Of a stretch of 64,000 bases of DNA, positions 44,554 to 52,595 are shown piece by piece. The notes under the pieces were generated by a model. It had not been told where the DNA came from and made no database searches. It saw nothing but the letters and a program-made list of their open reading frames with translations. How positions within the stretch are numbered: the first letter of the stretch is position 1; the number at the start of each line of letters is the position of its first letter. Source of the DNA: Streptomyces justiciae (GTDB lineage Bacteria > Actinomycetota > Actinomycetes > Streptomycetales > Streptomycetaceae); contig NZ_JADDXU010000007.1 in assembly GCF_015163075.1 (NCBI RefSeq), forward strand, positions 124,001 to 188,000. Direction: 5' to 3'. Position numbers and translations under genes: made by a program.

Positions 44554-45249
44554 GTGAACGCCAGTCCCTTTACCCCCGAAGCCGATGTGCGCGACCAGGC
44601 CCCTCAGTTCGTGCTGCCTCTGGTCGTGCGCATCGAGCGTGCCGCTCCTCCCGCCCGTACCGATGCCCTGGAGACCGCCGCGCGTGCCGTTCTCCTGATC
44701 CTCAGTGATGAGCGGGCTCTCGGGGACGGGGAGTGGGCTCAGGTCATGCGGGACTGGCAGGACGCCCGGATTCGCAAGGTCGTGCGGCGGGCTCGCGGTG
44801 CCGAGTGGCGGAAGGCCGAGGCGTTGCCCGGGATCACCGTGACCGGGAAGTCGGCCGAGGTGCGGGTCTTTCCACCGGTGCCGCTCGACGGGTGGCCCAA
44901 GGAGCTGGCCAAGCTCCAGGTGTCCGGGACCGATCTCGACGACCCGGAGGCTCCTGGGGACGTCGATCCCGGGGTGCCGGTGCTGTGGATGAGCCCGGAT
45001 CTCGACATGTCCGCCGGGAAGGCGATGGCGCAGGCGGGGCACGGTGCCCAACTCGCCTGGTGGGAACTGTCGGAGGAGCAGCGGACGGCCTGGCGGGACG
45101 CCGGTTTCCCGCTCGCCGTGCGCACGGCGGAGCCCGCGCGGTGGCGTGAACTCACGGCCGGCGGGCTGCCGTTGGTCCGGGACGCGGGGTTCACGGAGAT
45201 CGCGCCCGGCTCCTGCACCGTCGTCGCCGATCATCCGGCGCTGCGGTGA
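44554..45249 (+). CDS. PTH2-like peptidyl-tRNA hydrolase family protein
   Basis: 231 residues. The C-terminal part from about residue 145 resembles type-2 peptidyl-tRNA hydrolases: LWMSPDLDMSAGKAMAQAGH, then the GLPLVRDAGFTEIAPGSCTV ending. The first 140 residues are an extension not found in the small archaeal enzymes. Hydrolysis of peptidyl-tRNA is the family activity, but the extra domain makes the role uncertain. GTG start 6 bases after TAAGGT; the stop overlaps the TetR gene (GTGA). Confidence 0.78.
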   Translation: MNASPFTPEADVRDQAPQFVLPLVVRIERAAPPARTDALETAARAVLLILSDERALGDGEWAQVMRDWQDARIRKVVRRARGAEWRKAEALPGITVTGKSAEVRVFPPVPLDGWPKELAKLQVSGTDLDDPEAPGDVDPGVPVLWMSPDLDMSAGKAMAQAGHGAQLAWWELSEEQRTAWRDAGFPLAVRTAEPARWRELTAGGLPLVRDAGFTEIAPGSCTVVADHPALR

Positions 45250-45884
45250 CCCGGCTCGACGGCCGGGTCGAACGGGGCAACCGCACCCGGCAGTCGGTGC
45301 TCCGCCGTACCGTCGAGATCGCCTCGGTGGAGGGCCTGGAGGCGCTGTCGGTGGGACGGCTCGCGACCGAGCTGGGGCTGAGCAAGAGCGGGGTGTTCGC
45401 GCTGTTCGGCTCCAAGCAGGAGTTGCAGCTGGCGACCGTACGGGAGGCCTCGCGGGTGTTCGCCGCGGAGGTCGTGGAGCCCGCCGCGACGGTGCCGGCC
45501 GGGGTGGGGCGGCTGTGGCGGCTGTGCGAGGCGTGGCTGGACTACTCGGAGCGGCGGGTCTTTCCCGGCGGCTGCTTCTTCTACGGCGTGCTGGCCGAGT
45601 TCGACGCCCGGGAAGGCGCCGTGCACGACGTGCTCGTCGAGGCCCAGCGGTACTGGACCGGGCACGTCGAGGAGCGGGTCGTGGAGGCGCGGGCGGCGGG
45701 TGAGCTGCGGGCGGACACGGACGCGGAGCAGCTGGCCTTCGAGCTGATCGCCCTGATGGAGTCGGCGAACGCCCTGTCCGTGCTGCACGGCGAGACGGCC
45801 GTGTACCGGAGGGCGCGGACGGGGATCGCGGGGCGGTTGCGGGCGGTGGCGGTGGACGCGGCGCTCGTTCCTCAAGTGGGGTGA
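45246..45884 (+). CDS. TetR-family transcriptional regulator
   Basis: 212 residues. N-terminal helix-turn-helix VGRLATELGLSKSGVFALFG (residues about 37-56) and a C-terminal ligand domain typical of the AcrR/YcdC group (FPGGCFFYGVLAEFDAREG). The GTG overlaps the stop of the preceding gene, so the two are coupled. A candidate TetR-type inverted repeat lies at 45924, upstream of the DinB-like gene, which may be its target (inference). Confidence 0.92.
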   Translation: MTRLDGRVERGNRTRQSVLRRTVEIASVEGLEALSVGRLATELGLSKSGVFALFGSKQELQLATVREASRVFAAEVVEPAATVPAGVGRLWRLCEAWLDYSERRVFPGGCFFYGVLAEFDAREGAVHDVLVEAQRYWTGHVEERVVEARAAGELRADTDAEQLAFELIALMESANALSVLHGETAVYRRARTGIAGRLRAVAVDAALVPQVG

Positions 45885-45923
45885 CAGGGGCGGTGGTTGC
45901 TCATGGGGCAGTCGTCGAAAACT

Positions 45924-45946
45924 AGTAGCACGACCGTTCGCTTACT
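45924..45946. promoter_or_regulatory. Candidate TetR-type operator
   Basis: An imperfect dyad with arms AGTA and TACT and centre ACCGT (AGTAGCACGACCGTTCGC...). The core CGACCGTTCG resembles operators of actinobacterial TetR proteins. It lies 39 bases before the ATG of the downstream gene. Only the repeat is seen; the link to the TetR gene just upstream is inferred. Confidence 0.4.
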
Positions 45947-45984
45947 TTTATGGTGAGGCCTGAACCGATCGCCGAGGAGGGCGC

Positions 45985-46581
45985 ATGGACGTCGTGGGGC
46001 TCGACCGGATCGCCGTGCAGGAGGCCGTGCGCGTGGTGGGACTCGCGCGGGACGGGGACTGGGAGCGGGACAGCACCTGTGCCGGGTGGTCGTTGCGGCG
46101 GCTCGTGGCACACATGGCCGCGCAGCATCGCGGGTTCGCGGCGGCCGCGCGGGGCGTGGGCGCCGGCCTGGCGCACTGGAGGGAGCCGGCGGACATGGGC
46201 GCGCCCGCCGAGGTGCACCGGCTGGCCGCGGCGGACGTCCTCGACGCCTTCGCCGAACCGGGCGTCGAGGAGCGGGAGTTCACGCTCCCGGAGCTGGGGC
46301 GGAGCCTCCCGGGGCGGACGGCGATCGGCTTCCATCTCGTCGACTACGTCGTGCACGCGTGGGACGTGGCGGCGGCGCTCGGCGTACGCCTGGACCTCCC
46401 GGACGAGGTCCTCGTCGCGGGCCTGGCCGTCGCCCGGCGCGTCCCGGCGGACCCGGGCAGCCGCGGGGACGGGTTCCCGTTCGCGCCCGCGCTGAAGGTG
46501 CCGGACGGGGCCGGGGCCCTGGAGGAGACCCTGCGGCTGCTGGGGCGGGACCCGGCGCGCTGGCCCGCGGTCACCTCGTGA
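45985..46581 (+). CDS. TIGR03086-like metal-binding protein (DinB/mycothiol-isomerase fold)
   Basis: 198 residues. The pattern STCAGWSLRRLVAHMAAQHRG near residue 30 and FHLVDYVVHAWDVAAALG near residue 115 places the metal-binding histidines of the DinB/MDMPI superfamily. Relatives act in mycothiol-dependent reactions. The substrate is unknown. A GAGGAGGG ribosome site precedes the ATG. A TetR-like operator lies upstream. Confidence 0.85.
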   Translation: MDVVGLDRIAVQEAVRVVGLARDGDWERDSTCAGWSLRRLVAHMAAQHRGFAAAARGVGAGLAHWREPADMGAPAEVHRLAAADVLDAFAEPGVEEREFTLPELGRSLPGRTAIGFHLVDYVVHAWDVAAALGVRLDLPDEVLVAGLAVARRVPADPGSRGDGFPFAPALKVPDGAGALEETLRLLGRDPARWPAVTS

Positions 46582-46758
46582 GGTCACCGGTCCCACGGCG
46601 GCCGGAACCTCAAATGTTGCTCTGAACACGCCCCGGAGGCGATTCGGCTCCGGGCGGCGGGGCCATACCCCCGTCACACAGGAACGGCACGGCGTCGGAG
46701 GAGACGACACGGCGGGCACCTGAGCAGGCCACTCGACGAGAAGACGGGGACGGGGACC

Positions 46759-48267
46759 ATGGAGCGACTGGGCACGGGAATCGGCTGGCGGCCGGAGATC
46801 GCGGACGCCGTGGAACGCATGCCGGGCATCGACTGGGTCGAGGTCGTGGCCGAGAACACCTGTCCCGGCCATCTGCCGGAGTCGCTGCGACGGCTGCGCG
46901 AGCGCGGGGTGACCGTGGTCCCGCACGGTGTCTCGCTCGGCCTCGGCGGCGCCGACCGCCCGGACGAGAGCCGCCTGACCGCCCTCGCCGAGCGGGCCGA
47001 GGCGCTGGGCTCGCCCCTGGTCACCGAGCACATCGCGTTCGTCCGGGCGGGCGGGGTCCTGACGGCCTCCCCGCGCCTGGAGGCCGGCCATCTGCTGCCG
47101 GTCCCCCGCACCCGTGACGCCCTCGACGTGCTGTGCGAGAACGTCCGCATCGCGCAAGCCGCGCTGCCCGTGCCGCTCGCCGTGGAGAACATCGCCGCGC
47201 TGATCGCCTGGCCGGACGAGGAGATGACGGAGGGGCAGTTCCTGTACGAGCTGGCGGACCGCACGGGCGTACGACTCCTCATCGACGTCGCCAACCTCCA
47301 CACCAACCACGTCAACCGCGGCGAGGACCCGGCCGCCGCCCTCGCCGACCTCCCCCTGGAGGCCATCGCCTACGTCCACGTGGCGGGCGGCTTCGAGCGG
47401 GACGGCGTCTGGCACGACAGCCACGCCCACCCGATCCCCCGCCCGGTCCTCGACATCCTCACCGACCTCGCCTCCCGGGTGTCACCGCCGGGGGTCCTCC
47501 TGGAACGCGACGAGAACTTCCCGGAACCGGCGGAGCTGGAGGGGGAGTTGGCGGCGATCCGGGGGGCGGTGGAGAAGGGGCGGGAGCAGGGGGGCGCACC
47601 GGGCACGACCGTCTCCCGCACGCGGGAGCAAGCGGCTGCGCCGACCGCGAGCGCCTCCCGCACCCGAGAGCAGGGAGCTGCGTCGGCCACGAAAGCATCC
47701 CGGGAGCAAGGGGCGGCGGCCACGAACGCCTCCCGCACCCGGGAGCACGGGGCCGCGTCGGCCACGAACGCCTCCCCCACCCGGGGCCAGGGTGCCGCGG
47801 CGGCCACGGACGCCTCCCGCGTCACCGCACCCGTCCCCGCCCCCGACACCACCCCCGCCCGCCAGCGGCTCGCTCTCGCGCAGGCCGCGCTGTTGTCCGC
47901 TCTCGTCGCCGGGACCCCCGTGCCCGAGGGGTTCGACCGGGTGCGGCTCGGGGTGCAGGCGCGGGCGCTGGCCGGGAAGCGGGCGGACGTCGTGGCGAAG
48001 GTCGCGCCCGAACTGCCGGTGATTCTCGGCACGGAGTACCGGCCCGCCTTCCTCGGCTATGCCCACGGGCACCCGATGACCGGCGGGTACCGCAGGGACG
48101 CGCTGGACTTCGCCGGGCATCTGCTCGGGGCGGGGACGGTGCGCGACGAGCGGGCGCTGGCCGAGCTGCGGGAGTGGTGGCTGGAGCGGTCGGGGTCACG
48201 GCCGCGCTCGCACCGGCCGGGCGTACGGCTGGCGCGGGCGACGCGGCGGGTGCTGCTGCGGCGATGA
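46759..48267 (+). CDS. DUF692 (MNIO family) protein with repeat linker and extra C-terminal domain
   Basis: 502 residues. The N-terminal 270 residues form a DUF692 TIM barrel: LGTGIGWRPEIADAVE, WVEVVAENTCPGHLPE, VVPHGVSLGLGG, SPLVTEHIAFV, VENIAALI, LLIDVANLHTNHVN, HVAGGFERDGVWHDSHAHPI, LLERDENFPE. The His, Glu, Asp and Asn residues of these motifs bind the iron centre in characterised relatives (MbnB, multinuclear non-haem iron oxidases that modify peptides). Residues about 285-352 are a 14-residue repeat rich in Ala, Thr and Arg. The last 150 residues (LALAQAALLSALVAGTPVPE onward) form a separate domain similar in position to the partner proteins of these enzymes. The peptide substrate, if any, is not evident. 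Confidence 0.85.
   Translation: MERLGTGIGWRPEIADAVERMPGIDWVEVVAENTCPGHLPESLRRLRERGVTVVPHGVSLGLGGADRPDESRLTALAERAEALGSPLVTEHIAFVRAGGVLTASPRLEAGHLLPVPRTRDALDVLCENVRIAQAALPVPLAVENIAALIAWPDEEMTEGQFLYELADRTGVRLLIDVANLHTNHVNRGEDPAAALADLPLEAIAYVHVAGGFERDGVWHDSHAHPIPRPVLDILTDLASRVSPPGVLLERDENFPEPAELEGELAAIRGAVEKGREQGGAPGTTVSRTREQAAAPTASASRTREQGAASATKASREQGAAATNASRTREHGAASATNASPTRGQGAAAATDASRVTAPVPAPDTTPARQRLALAQAALLSALVAGTPVPEGFDRVRLGVQARALAGKRADVVAKVAPELPVILGTEYRPAFLGYAHGHPMTGGYRRDALDFAGHLLGAGTVRDERALAELREWWLERSGSRPRSHRPGVRLARATRRVLLRR
47611..47811 (+). repeat. In-frame tandem repeats within the DUF692 gene
   Basis: Five units start at 47611, 47653, 47695, 47728 and 47770. Four are 42 bases and the third is 33 bases. 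Each encodes a version of ASRTREQGAASATN, and a sixth broken unit follows. All lengths are multiples of three, so the frame is kept. It looks like a flexible linker that expands by slippage. Confidence 0.9.
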
Positions 48268-48384
48268 AGCGGAGTGTGCCCGGTTTAACACCGGTCTCGT
48301 TCGACCCCGCGAACGCGCCCGATTAGCATCGTTTTGCCACCATACACCCCCAACTCTCCCTCCCCCATTGACCCTTGGTGTCCT

Positions 48385-48394
48385 GGTTGCAACC
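48385..48394. promoter_or_regulatory. Short palindrome GGTTGCAACC in the 224-base gap before the DUF4142 gene
   Basis: A perfect 10-base palindrome lies 98 bases upstream of the DUF4142 start. The rest of the gap (48268-48491) has A/T-richer stretches and a TAGCGT box near the gene, so a promoter is likely here. No regulator can be named. Confidence 0.3.
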
Positions 48395-48491
48395 CTTCGT
48401 CCCTGTACGGCAGTTGGCGTAGACCGCGCAGTAACATGCCGACAGCGCACTCGAAACGCACTAGCGTGCGGTGCCGCAAGCAGGAGGCACC

Positions 48492-49271
48492 ATGCGACCC
48501 CGACCCCCCGTCAACGGCCGAGGCATCTTCAGTGGCACCGGGCTCATCATCACCGGCCTGGCGGCGACCCTGGCGGCCCTGATCTTCCCGATCTGGTCGT
48601 ACGCCGACCGTTCCGGGACGGGGGTCGACGTGCTCAACGCCCAGACGGTGTCGACGAAGTACGGCCCGCTGTCCGCGCTCGACCGGGAGTTCGTCACCAA
48701 GGTGCGGCTGGCGGGACTGTGGGAGCTGCCGGCCGGGCAGCAGGCCCTCCAGAAGGGCACCACGCAGGCGGTACGCACGGCGGGGCAGCACCTCGTCGAA
48801 GGGCACACGTTCCTGGACGAGCGAGTGCGTGACGTGGCCTCACAGCTCGGCCTCGCACTCCCCAACGAGCCCAACGACCAGCAGAAGCAGTGGCTGGCCA
48901 CCCTGAGCTCGGCCCAAGGGGTCGAGTACGACCGGCAGTTCGCCAACATCCTGCGGATCGCCCACGGCAAGGTCTTCTCGGTCGTCGCCCAGGTGCGGGC
49001 CACCACCCGCAACTCCCTGGTCCGTGCCCTCGCCGACGACGCGAACACCACCGTCCTCGACCACATCAAGATCCTGGAGGCCACCGGGTACGTCGACTGG
49101 GACGCCCTGGCCCAGGAGATGGCCTCGGGCAGCACGCCCCCGATCACCAACACCCCCGGCCCGCCCGGTCCGACGACCGACCCGACCCCGGCGGTCCCGG
49201 TCACCCCCTCGGCGTCCCCCACGTACTCACTGCCCCCACCCGCCACGAGCCCGCCGCCCAGCGAGTCCTGA
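48492..49271 (+). CDS. Exported DUF4142 protein
   Basis: 259 residues. N-terminal hydrophobic segment GTGLIITGLAATLAALIFPI (signal anchor or signal peptide), then a helical DUF4142 domain (SALDREFVTKVRLAGLWELP to LEATGYVDWDALA), a ferritin-like four-helix fold in the family. A Pro/Thr/Ser-rich tail of about 45 residues suggests a cell-wall-spanning end. Function unknown. CAGGAGG ribosome site before the ATG. Confidence 0.85.
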   Translation: MRPRPPVNGRGIFSGTGLIITGLAATLAALIFPIWSYADRSGTGVDVLNAQTVSTKYGPLSALDREFVTKVRLAGLWELPAGQQALQKGTTQAVRTAGQHLVEGHTFLDERVRDVASQLGLALPNEPNDQQKQWLATLSSAQGVEYDRQFANILRIAHGKVFSVVAQVRATTRNSLVRALADDANTTVLDHIKILEATGYVDWDALAQEMASGSTPPITNTPGPPGPTTDPTPAVPVTPSASPTYSLPPPATSPPPSES

Positions 49272-49366
49272 GCGACCCCAAGGGGAACATCTCATACCGG
49301 CCACGCTCCGTCCGGATCGTGAACAAGGCATGGCGCCTTCGCGACCGGTTCGCATAGAACAGCGTC

Positions 49367-50167
49367 ATGTTCTGGGTCCTTCTCCTCCTGCTGGCCTGGG
49401 CCGCCGCCGGTACCGCGTGTACCCGGTTGTGCCTGGCCGCCGTACGTGCTGCGGCCGTGGACACGGAAGAAGTGGCCGCGGGCCGTGGGCACGATCTGAC
49501 GCTGTACGAAGCGGCGTTCCTGTCCGGCGGCCCCCGGCGGGTCGCCGACCTCACCATGGTCTCGATGGCGCGCCAGCGCCGACTGCTCCTCGCGCACACC
49601 GGCTGGGCGACGGTCGTCGACCCGCGCGGCCGGGACGAGATCGAGCGCTCCGTCATCGGGGCGATCGGTCCGGAGGGCCAGTCCCGCATCACCCCGGCAC
49701 GGGACGCCGCGGCGACCGCGGCCCCGGTGCGCGGCCTCGCCGACCGGCTGGTGCGCGCGGGTCTCGCCGTGCCGGACGGGGCGCGTACGACGGTGGCGGC
49801 GGCCGTGCGCCAGGTGCAGCTCGCCGCGCTCGTCGTCCTCGCGCTGGGCGCGACCGCGCTGCTGACGCCCGCCCCGTCGGAGATGCCGCGCCAGCTGATC
49901 GCCCTCTGGTTCGCGCTGCCCCTCGCGCTCACCCTGAGCTGCCTCGCCATAGCCCGCGTCGAGGTCCACCCGTACTCGCGCTGGGCCTCCCCCGCAGGCC
50001 AGCGCCTGCTCGGCGCCCTGGCCCGGGGCACCGGGGGCGGCGACGACCGTACGTACCTGACGACCGTCGCCGTACGGGGTGTCCGGGCGGTCGGTGAACC
50101 GGAGCTGCGTGCGGCCTTCGCCGACCGCGAGCAGCCCTGGCGCGACGGGCACACCAGGGGCGCATAG
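49367..50167 (+). CDS. TIGR04222-like membrane protein
   Basis: 266 residues. An N-terminal membrane segment (MFWVLLLLLAWAAAGTACTR), a soluble stretch with DLTLYEAAFLSGGPRRVADLTMVSMARQRRLL (family-typical), then two membrane segments (VLALGATALLTPAP and LALTLSCLAIARVEV) and a cytoplasmic end. Many relatives carry a Gly/Cys-rich tail; this one does not. TAGAAC ends 6 bases before the ATG, so leaderless. It lies near the DUF692 gene, and I recall such pairs elsewhere. Confidence 0.75.
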   Translation: MFWVLLLLLAWAAAGTACTRLCLAAVRAAAVDTEEVAAGRGHDLTLYEAAFLSGGPRRVADLTMVSMARQRRLLLAHTGWATVVDPRGRDEIERSVIGAIGPEGQSRITPARDAAATAAPVRGLADRLVRAGLAVPDGARTTVAAAVRQVQLAALVVLALGATALLTPAPSEMPRQLIALWFALPLALTLSCLAIARVEVHPYSRWASPAGQRLLGALARGTGGGDDRTYLTTVAVRGVRAVGEPELRAAFADREQPWRDGHTRGA

Positions 50168-50265
50168 GGGGCATTGGCGCCGACACCGGCCGGACGGTGC
50201 TTGCCTTCACCAACAACCGAACGAAACATCCCTTTTGTTGCTGCCGTGCACCGAAGGGATACCCG

Positions 50266-51858
50266 ATGAGAGCCCCCGCCCTCTACTCGGCCGCCGGGAC
50301 GTTGATCCTGACCACACTCGCGGCCACCCCGTCCGGCAGCACCCCGGGCGGCGCCCCCGGTGCCTTCCCGGGCACGGCCGAGCTGCGCGGCGCCGCGACG
50401 GCCGCCGCGCGGGCCGAGGCGGCCGGGATCACCTTCGGCAAGTGCCCGGACGCGGAGGACCTGCCGGCCGCAATGCAGTGCGGCACGGTCACCGTCCCGC
50501 TCGACTACGCGCACCCCGACGGCAAGCAGATCAAGCTCACCGTCAGCCGGGTCCGCGCCACTCACAAGGACCCGCACAACAGCAAGCGCAAGGTCCCCCG
50601 GCAGGGCTCCCTGGTCTACAACCCGGGCGGCCCGGGCGGCTCCGGCATGTACTTCCCGCTCATGGGCTATCTGCCCGAGTGGAAGCGGCTCGCGGCGGCC
50701 TACGACCTCGTCGGCTACGCCCCGCGCGGCGTCGGCCGTTCCGCGCCGCTGTCCTGCGAGGACCCCAAGCACTTCCTCAAGGCGCCCTCACCGGCGCCGA
50801 CGCACCCCTCGGAGTCGTACAAGCAGGAGCGCATCGCCGAGGCGAAGGCGTACGCGCGCGGCTGCGCCAAGCGGGCGGGCAGTGCGCTGCGGCACTACAA
50901 CTCCCTCAACAACGCCCGCGACCTCGACGTCCTGCGTGCCGCGCTGGGCGAGGAGAAGCTGACGTTCATGGGGGCGTCGTACGGCACCTACTTCGGGGCG
51001 CTGTACGCGACGCTGTTCCCCTCGCACGTGCGGCGGATGGTGTTCGACGCGGCGGTGAACCCGGACCCGGAGGAGGTCTGGTACCGCAACAACCTCGCCC
51101 AGTCGGCCGCGTTCGAGGGCCGTTGGGCGGACTTCCGGGAGTGGGTCGCCCGGCACGACAAGGTGTACGGGCTCGGCGACACGGCCGAGAAGGTGCAGCG
51201 CAGCTACGACAAGGCGGCGGCCCAGCTGGCGGCGGACCCGGCCGGCGGGAAGGTCGGGCCCGGGCAGTTGCAGGGGGCGTTCCTGACGGCCGGGTACTAC
51301 GACGACTTCTGGCCGCACCGGGCGCAGGCGCTGTCCGCCTATCTGAAGGGCGACCCCAAGCCACTGATCGAGCAGGCGGGGCCGCATCCGGAGGCGGCGA
51401 AGGAGGCCGAGAACTCCAGCGCGGTGTACACGGCCGTCGAGTGCAACGACGCGTCCTGGCCGACGGAGTGGGCGGTGTGGGACCGGGACAACACGCGGCT
51501 GGCCCGGGTGGCGCCGTTCGAGACGTGGGACAACGTGTGGATGAACCTGCCCTGCGCGTACTGGCAGGCGCCGCGTCAGGAGCCGCTGGACGTGCGGACG
51601 GGGCCGGGTGAGCTGCCGTCGACACTGATCCTGGCGGCCGAGCGGGATGCGGCCGCGCCCTATGAGGGGGCGCTGGAGCTGCATCGGCGGTTGTCGGGTT
51701 CGGTGCTGGTGACCGAGCGGGACGCGGGGACGCACGGGATCGCGGGCGGGCCGAACCGGTGCGTCAACGGCTACCTCGACGCGTATCTGTTGGAGGGGCG
51801 GCTCCCGGTGCGGCGCGCGGCCTGCGCGGCGCACCCGGAGCCCAAGCCCCGGAAGTGA
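50266..51858 (+). CDS. Secreted alpha/beta-hydrolase, tripeptidyl-aminopeptidase-like
   Basis: 530 residues with a signal peptide (MRAPALYSAAGTLILTTLAA). Alpha/beta-hydrolase core: VTVPLDYAHPDGKQIKL, GSLVYNPGGPGGSGM (oxyanion loop), YDLVGYAPRGVGRS, nucleophile elbow TFMGASYGTYFGALY. A C-terminal TAP-like domain holds the late Asp/His (LILAAERDAAAPYEGAL and DAGTHGIAGG). Expected to cut N-terminal tripeptides outside the cell, as Streptomyces Slp/Tap enzymes do. The ATG at 50266 has an AAGGGAT site. Its stop abuts that of convergent hemQ with no spare base. Confidence 0.9.
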   Translation: MRAPALYSAAGTLILTTLAATPSGSTPGGAPGAFPGTAELRGAATAAARAEAAGITFGKCPDAEDLPAAMQCGTVTVPLDYAHPDGKQIKLTVSRVRATHKDPHNSKRKVPRQGSLVYNPGGPGGSGMYFPLMGYLPEWKRLAAAYDLVGYAPRGVGRSAPLSCEDPKHFLKAPSPAPTHPSESYKQERIAEAKAYARGCAKRAGSALRHYNSLNNARDLDVLRAALGEEKLTFMGASYGTYFGALYATLFPSHVRRMVFDAAVNPDPEEVWYRNNLAQSAAFEGRWADFREWVARHDKVYGLGDTAEKVQRSYDKAAAQLAADPAGGKVGPGQLQGAFLTAGYYDDFWPHRAQALSAYLKGDPKPLIEQAGPHPEAAKEAENSSAVYTAVECNDASWPTEWAVWDRDNTRLARVAPFETWDNVWMNLPCAYWQAPRQEPLDVRTGPGELPSTLILAAERDAAAPYEGALELHRRLSGSVLVTERDAGTHGIAGGPNRCVNGYLDAYLLEGRLPVRRAACAAHPEPKPRK

Positions 51859-52590
51859 TCAGGCCAGACCGGCGACCAGATCCCCGATGTCCTTGCGGCG
51901 GCCCGTGAAGAACGGGACCTCCTCGCGGACGTGCATGCGGGCCTCCGACGCGCGCAGGTGGCGCATGAGGTCGACGATGCGGTACAGCTCGTCGGCCTCG
52001 AAGGCCAGCAGCCACTCGTAGTCGCCGAGGGAGAAGGAGGCGACCGTGTTGGCGCGGACGTCCGGGTAGCCGCGGGCCATCTTGCCGTGGTCGGCGAGCA
52101 TGCGGCGGCGGTCCTCGTCGGGCAGGAGGTACCAGTCGTAGGACCGCACGAAGGGGTAGACGCTGACGTAGTTGCGCGGCGTCTCGTCGGCGAGGAACGC
52201 CGGGATGTGCGAGCGGTTGAACTCGGCGGGGCGGTGCAGCGCCATGTTCGACCAGACCGGCTCCAGGGCGCGGCCCAGCTTGGTGCGGCGGAAGAGGTTG
52301 TACGCCTCCTGGAGCTGGTCGGCGGTCTCGGCGTGCCACCAGATCATGAGGTCGGCGTCGGCACGCAGGCCGGACACGTCGTAGGTGCCGCGGATCGTGA
52401 CGTCCTTCGCGGCGAGCTGGTCGAACAGCTCCTGGACCTCGTCCGCGTAGCCCGCGCGGTCCTCGGGGAGGACGTCCTTCAGCTTGAAGACGGACCAGAG
52501 CGTGTAGCGGATGACCTCGTTCAGGTCCTTGGCCAGCTTGCCCTTGTTCGGGATCCGGCCGGCCTCGGGGGTGGGGGCTTCGTTGCTCAT
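51859..52590 (-). CDS. hemQ: Coproheme decarboxylase HemQ (chlorite-dismutase family)
   Basis: 243 residues. Family motifs: IRYTLWSVFKLKD near residue 30, DVTIRGTYDVSGLRADADLMIWWHA, YDWYLLPDEDRRRMLADHGK (residues about 140-160) and NTVASFSLGDYEWLLAFEAD. HemQ converts iron-coproporphyrin to haem b in actinobacteria and firmicutes, with peroxide as oxidant. It starts 5 bases after the hemY stop, with AGGAGAATAAGG as ribosome site, so the two genes form an operon. Confidence 0.95.
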   Translation of the reverse strand: MSNEAPTPEAGRIPNKGKLAKDLNEVIRYTLWSVFKLKDVLPEDRAGYADEVQELFDQLAAKDVTIRGTYDVSGLRADADLMIWWHAETADQLQEAYNLFRRTKLGRALEPVWSNMALHRPAEFNRSHIPAFLADETPRNYVSVYPFVRSYDWYLLPDEDRRRMLADHGKMARGYPDVRANTVASFSLGDYEWLLAFEADELYRIVDLMRHLRASEARMHVREEVPFFTGRRKDIGDLVAGLA

Positions 52591-52595
52591 GGTCC

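Noticed and set aside
47611..47811. A CRISPR-like array
   Set aside because: Repeats are directly adjacent, in frame, without spacers, and encode a 14-residue peptide unit; they are a coding tandem repeat.
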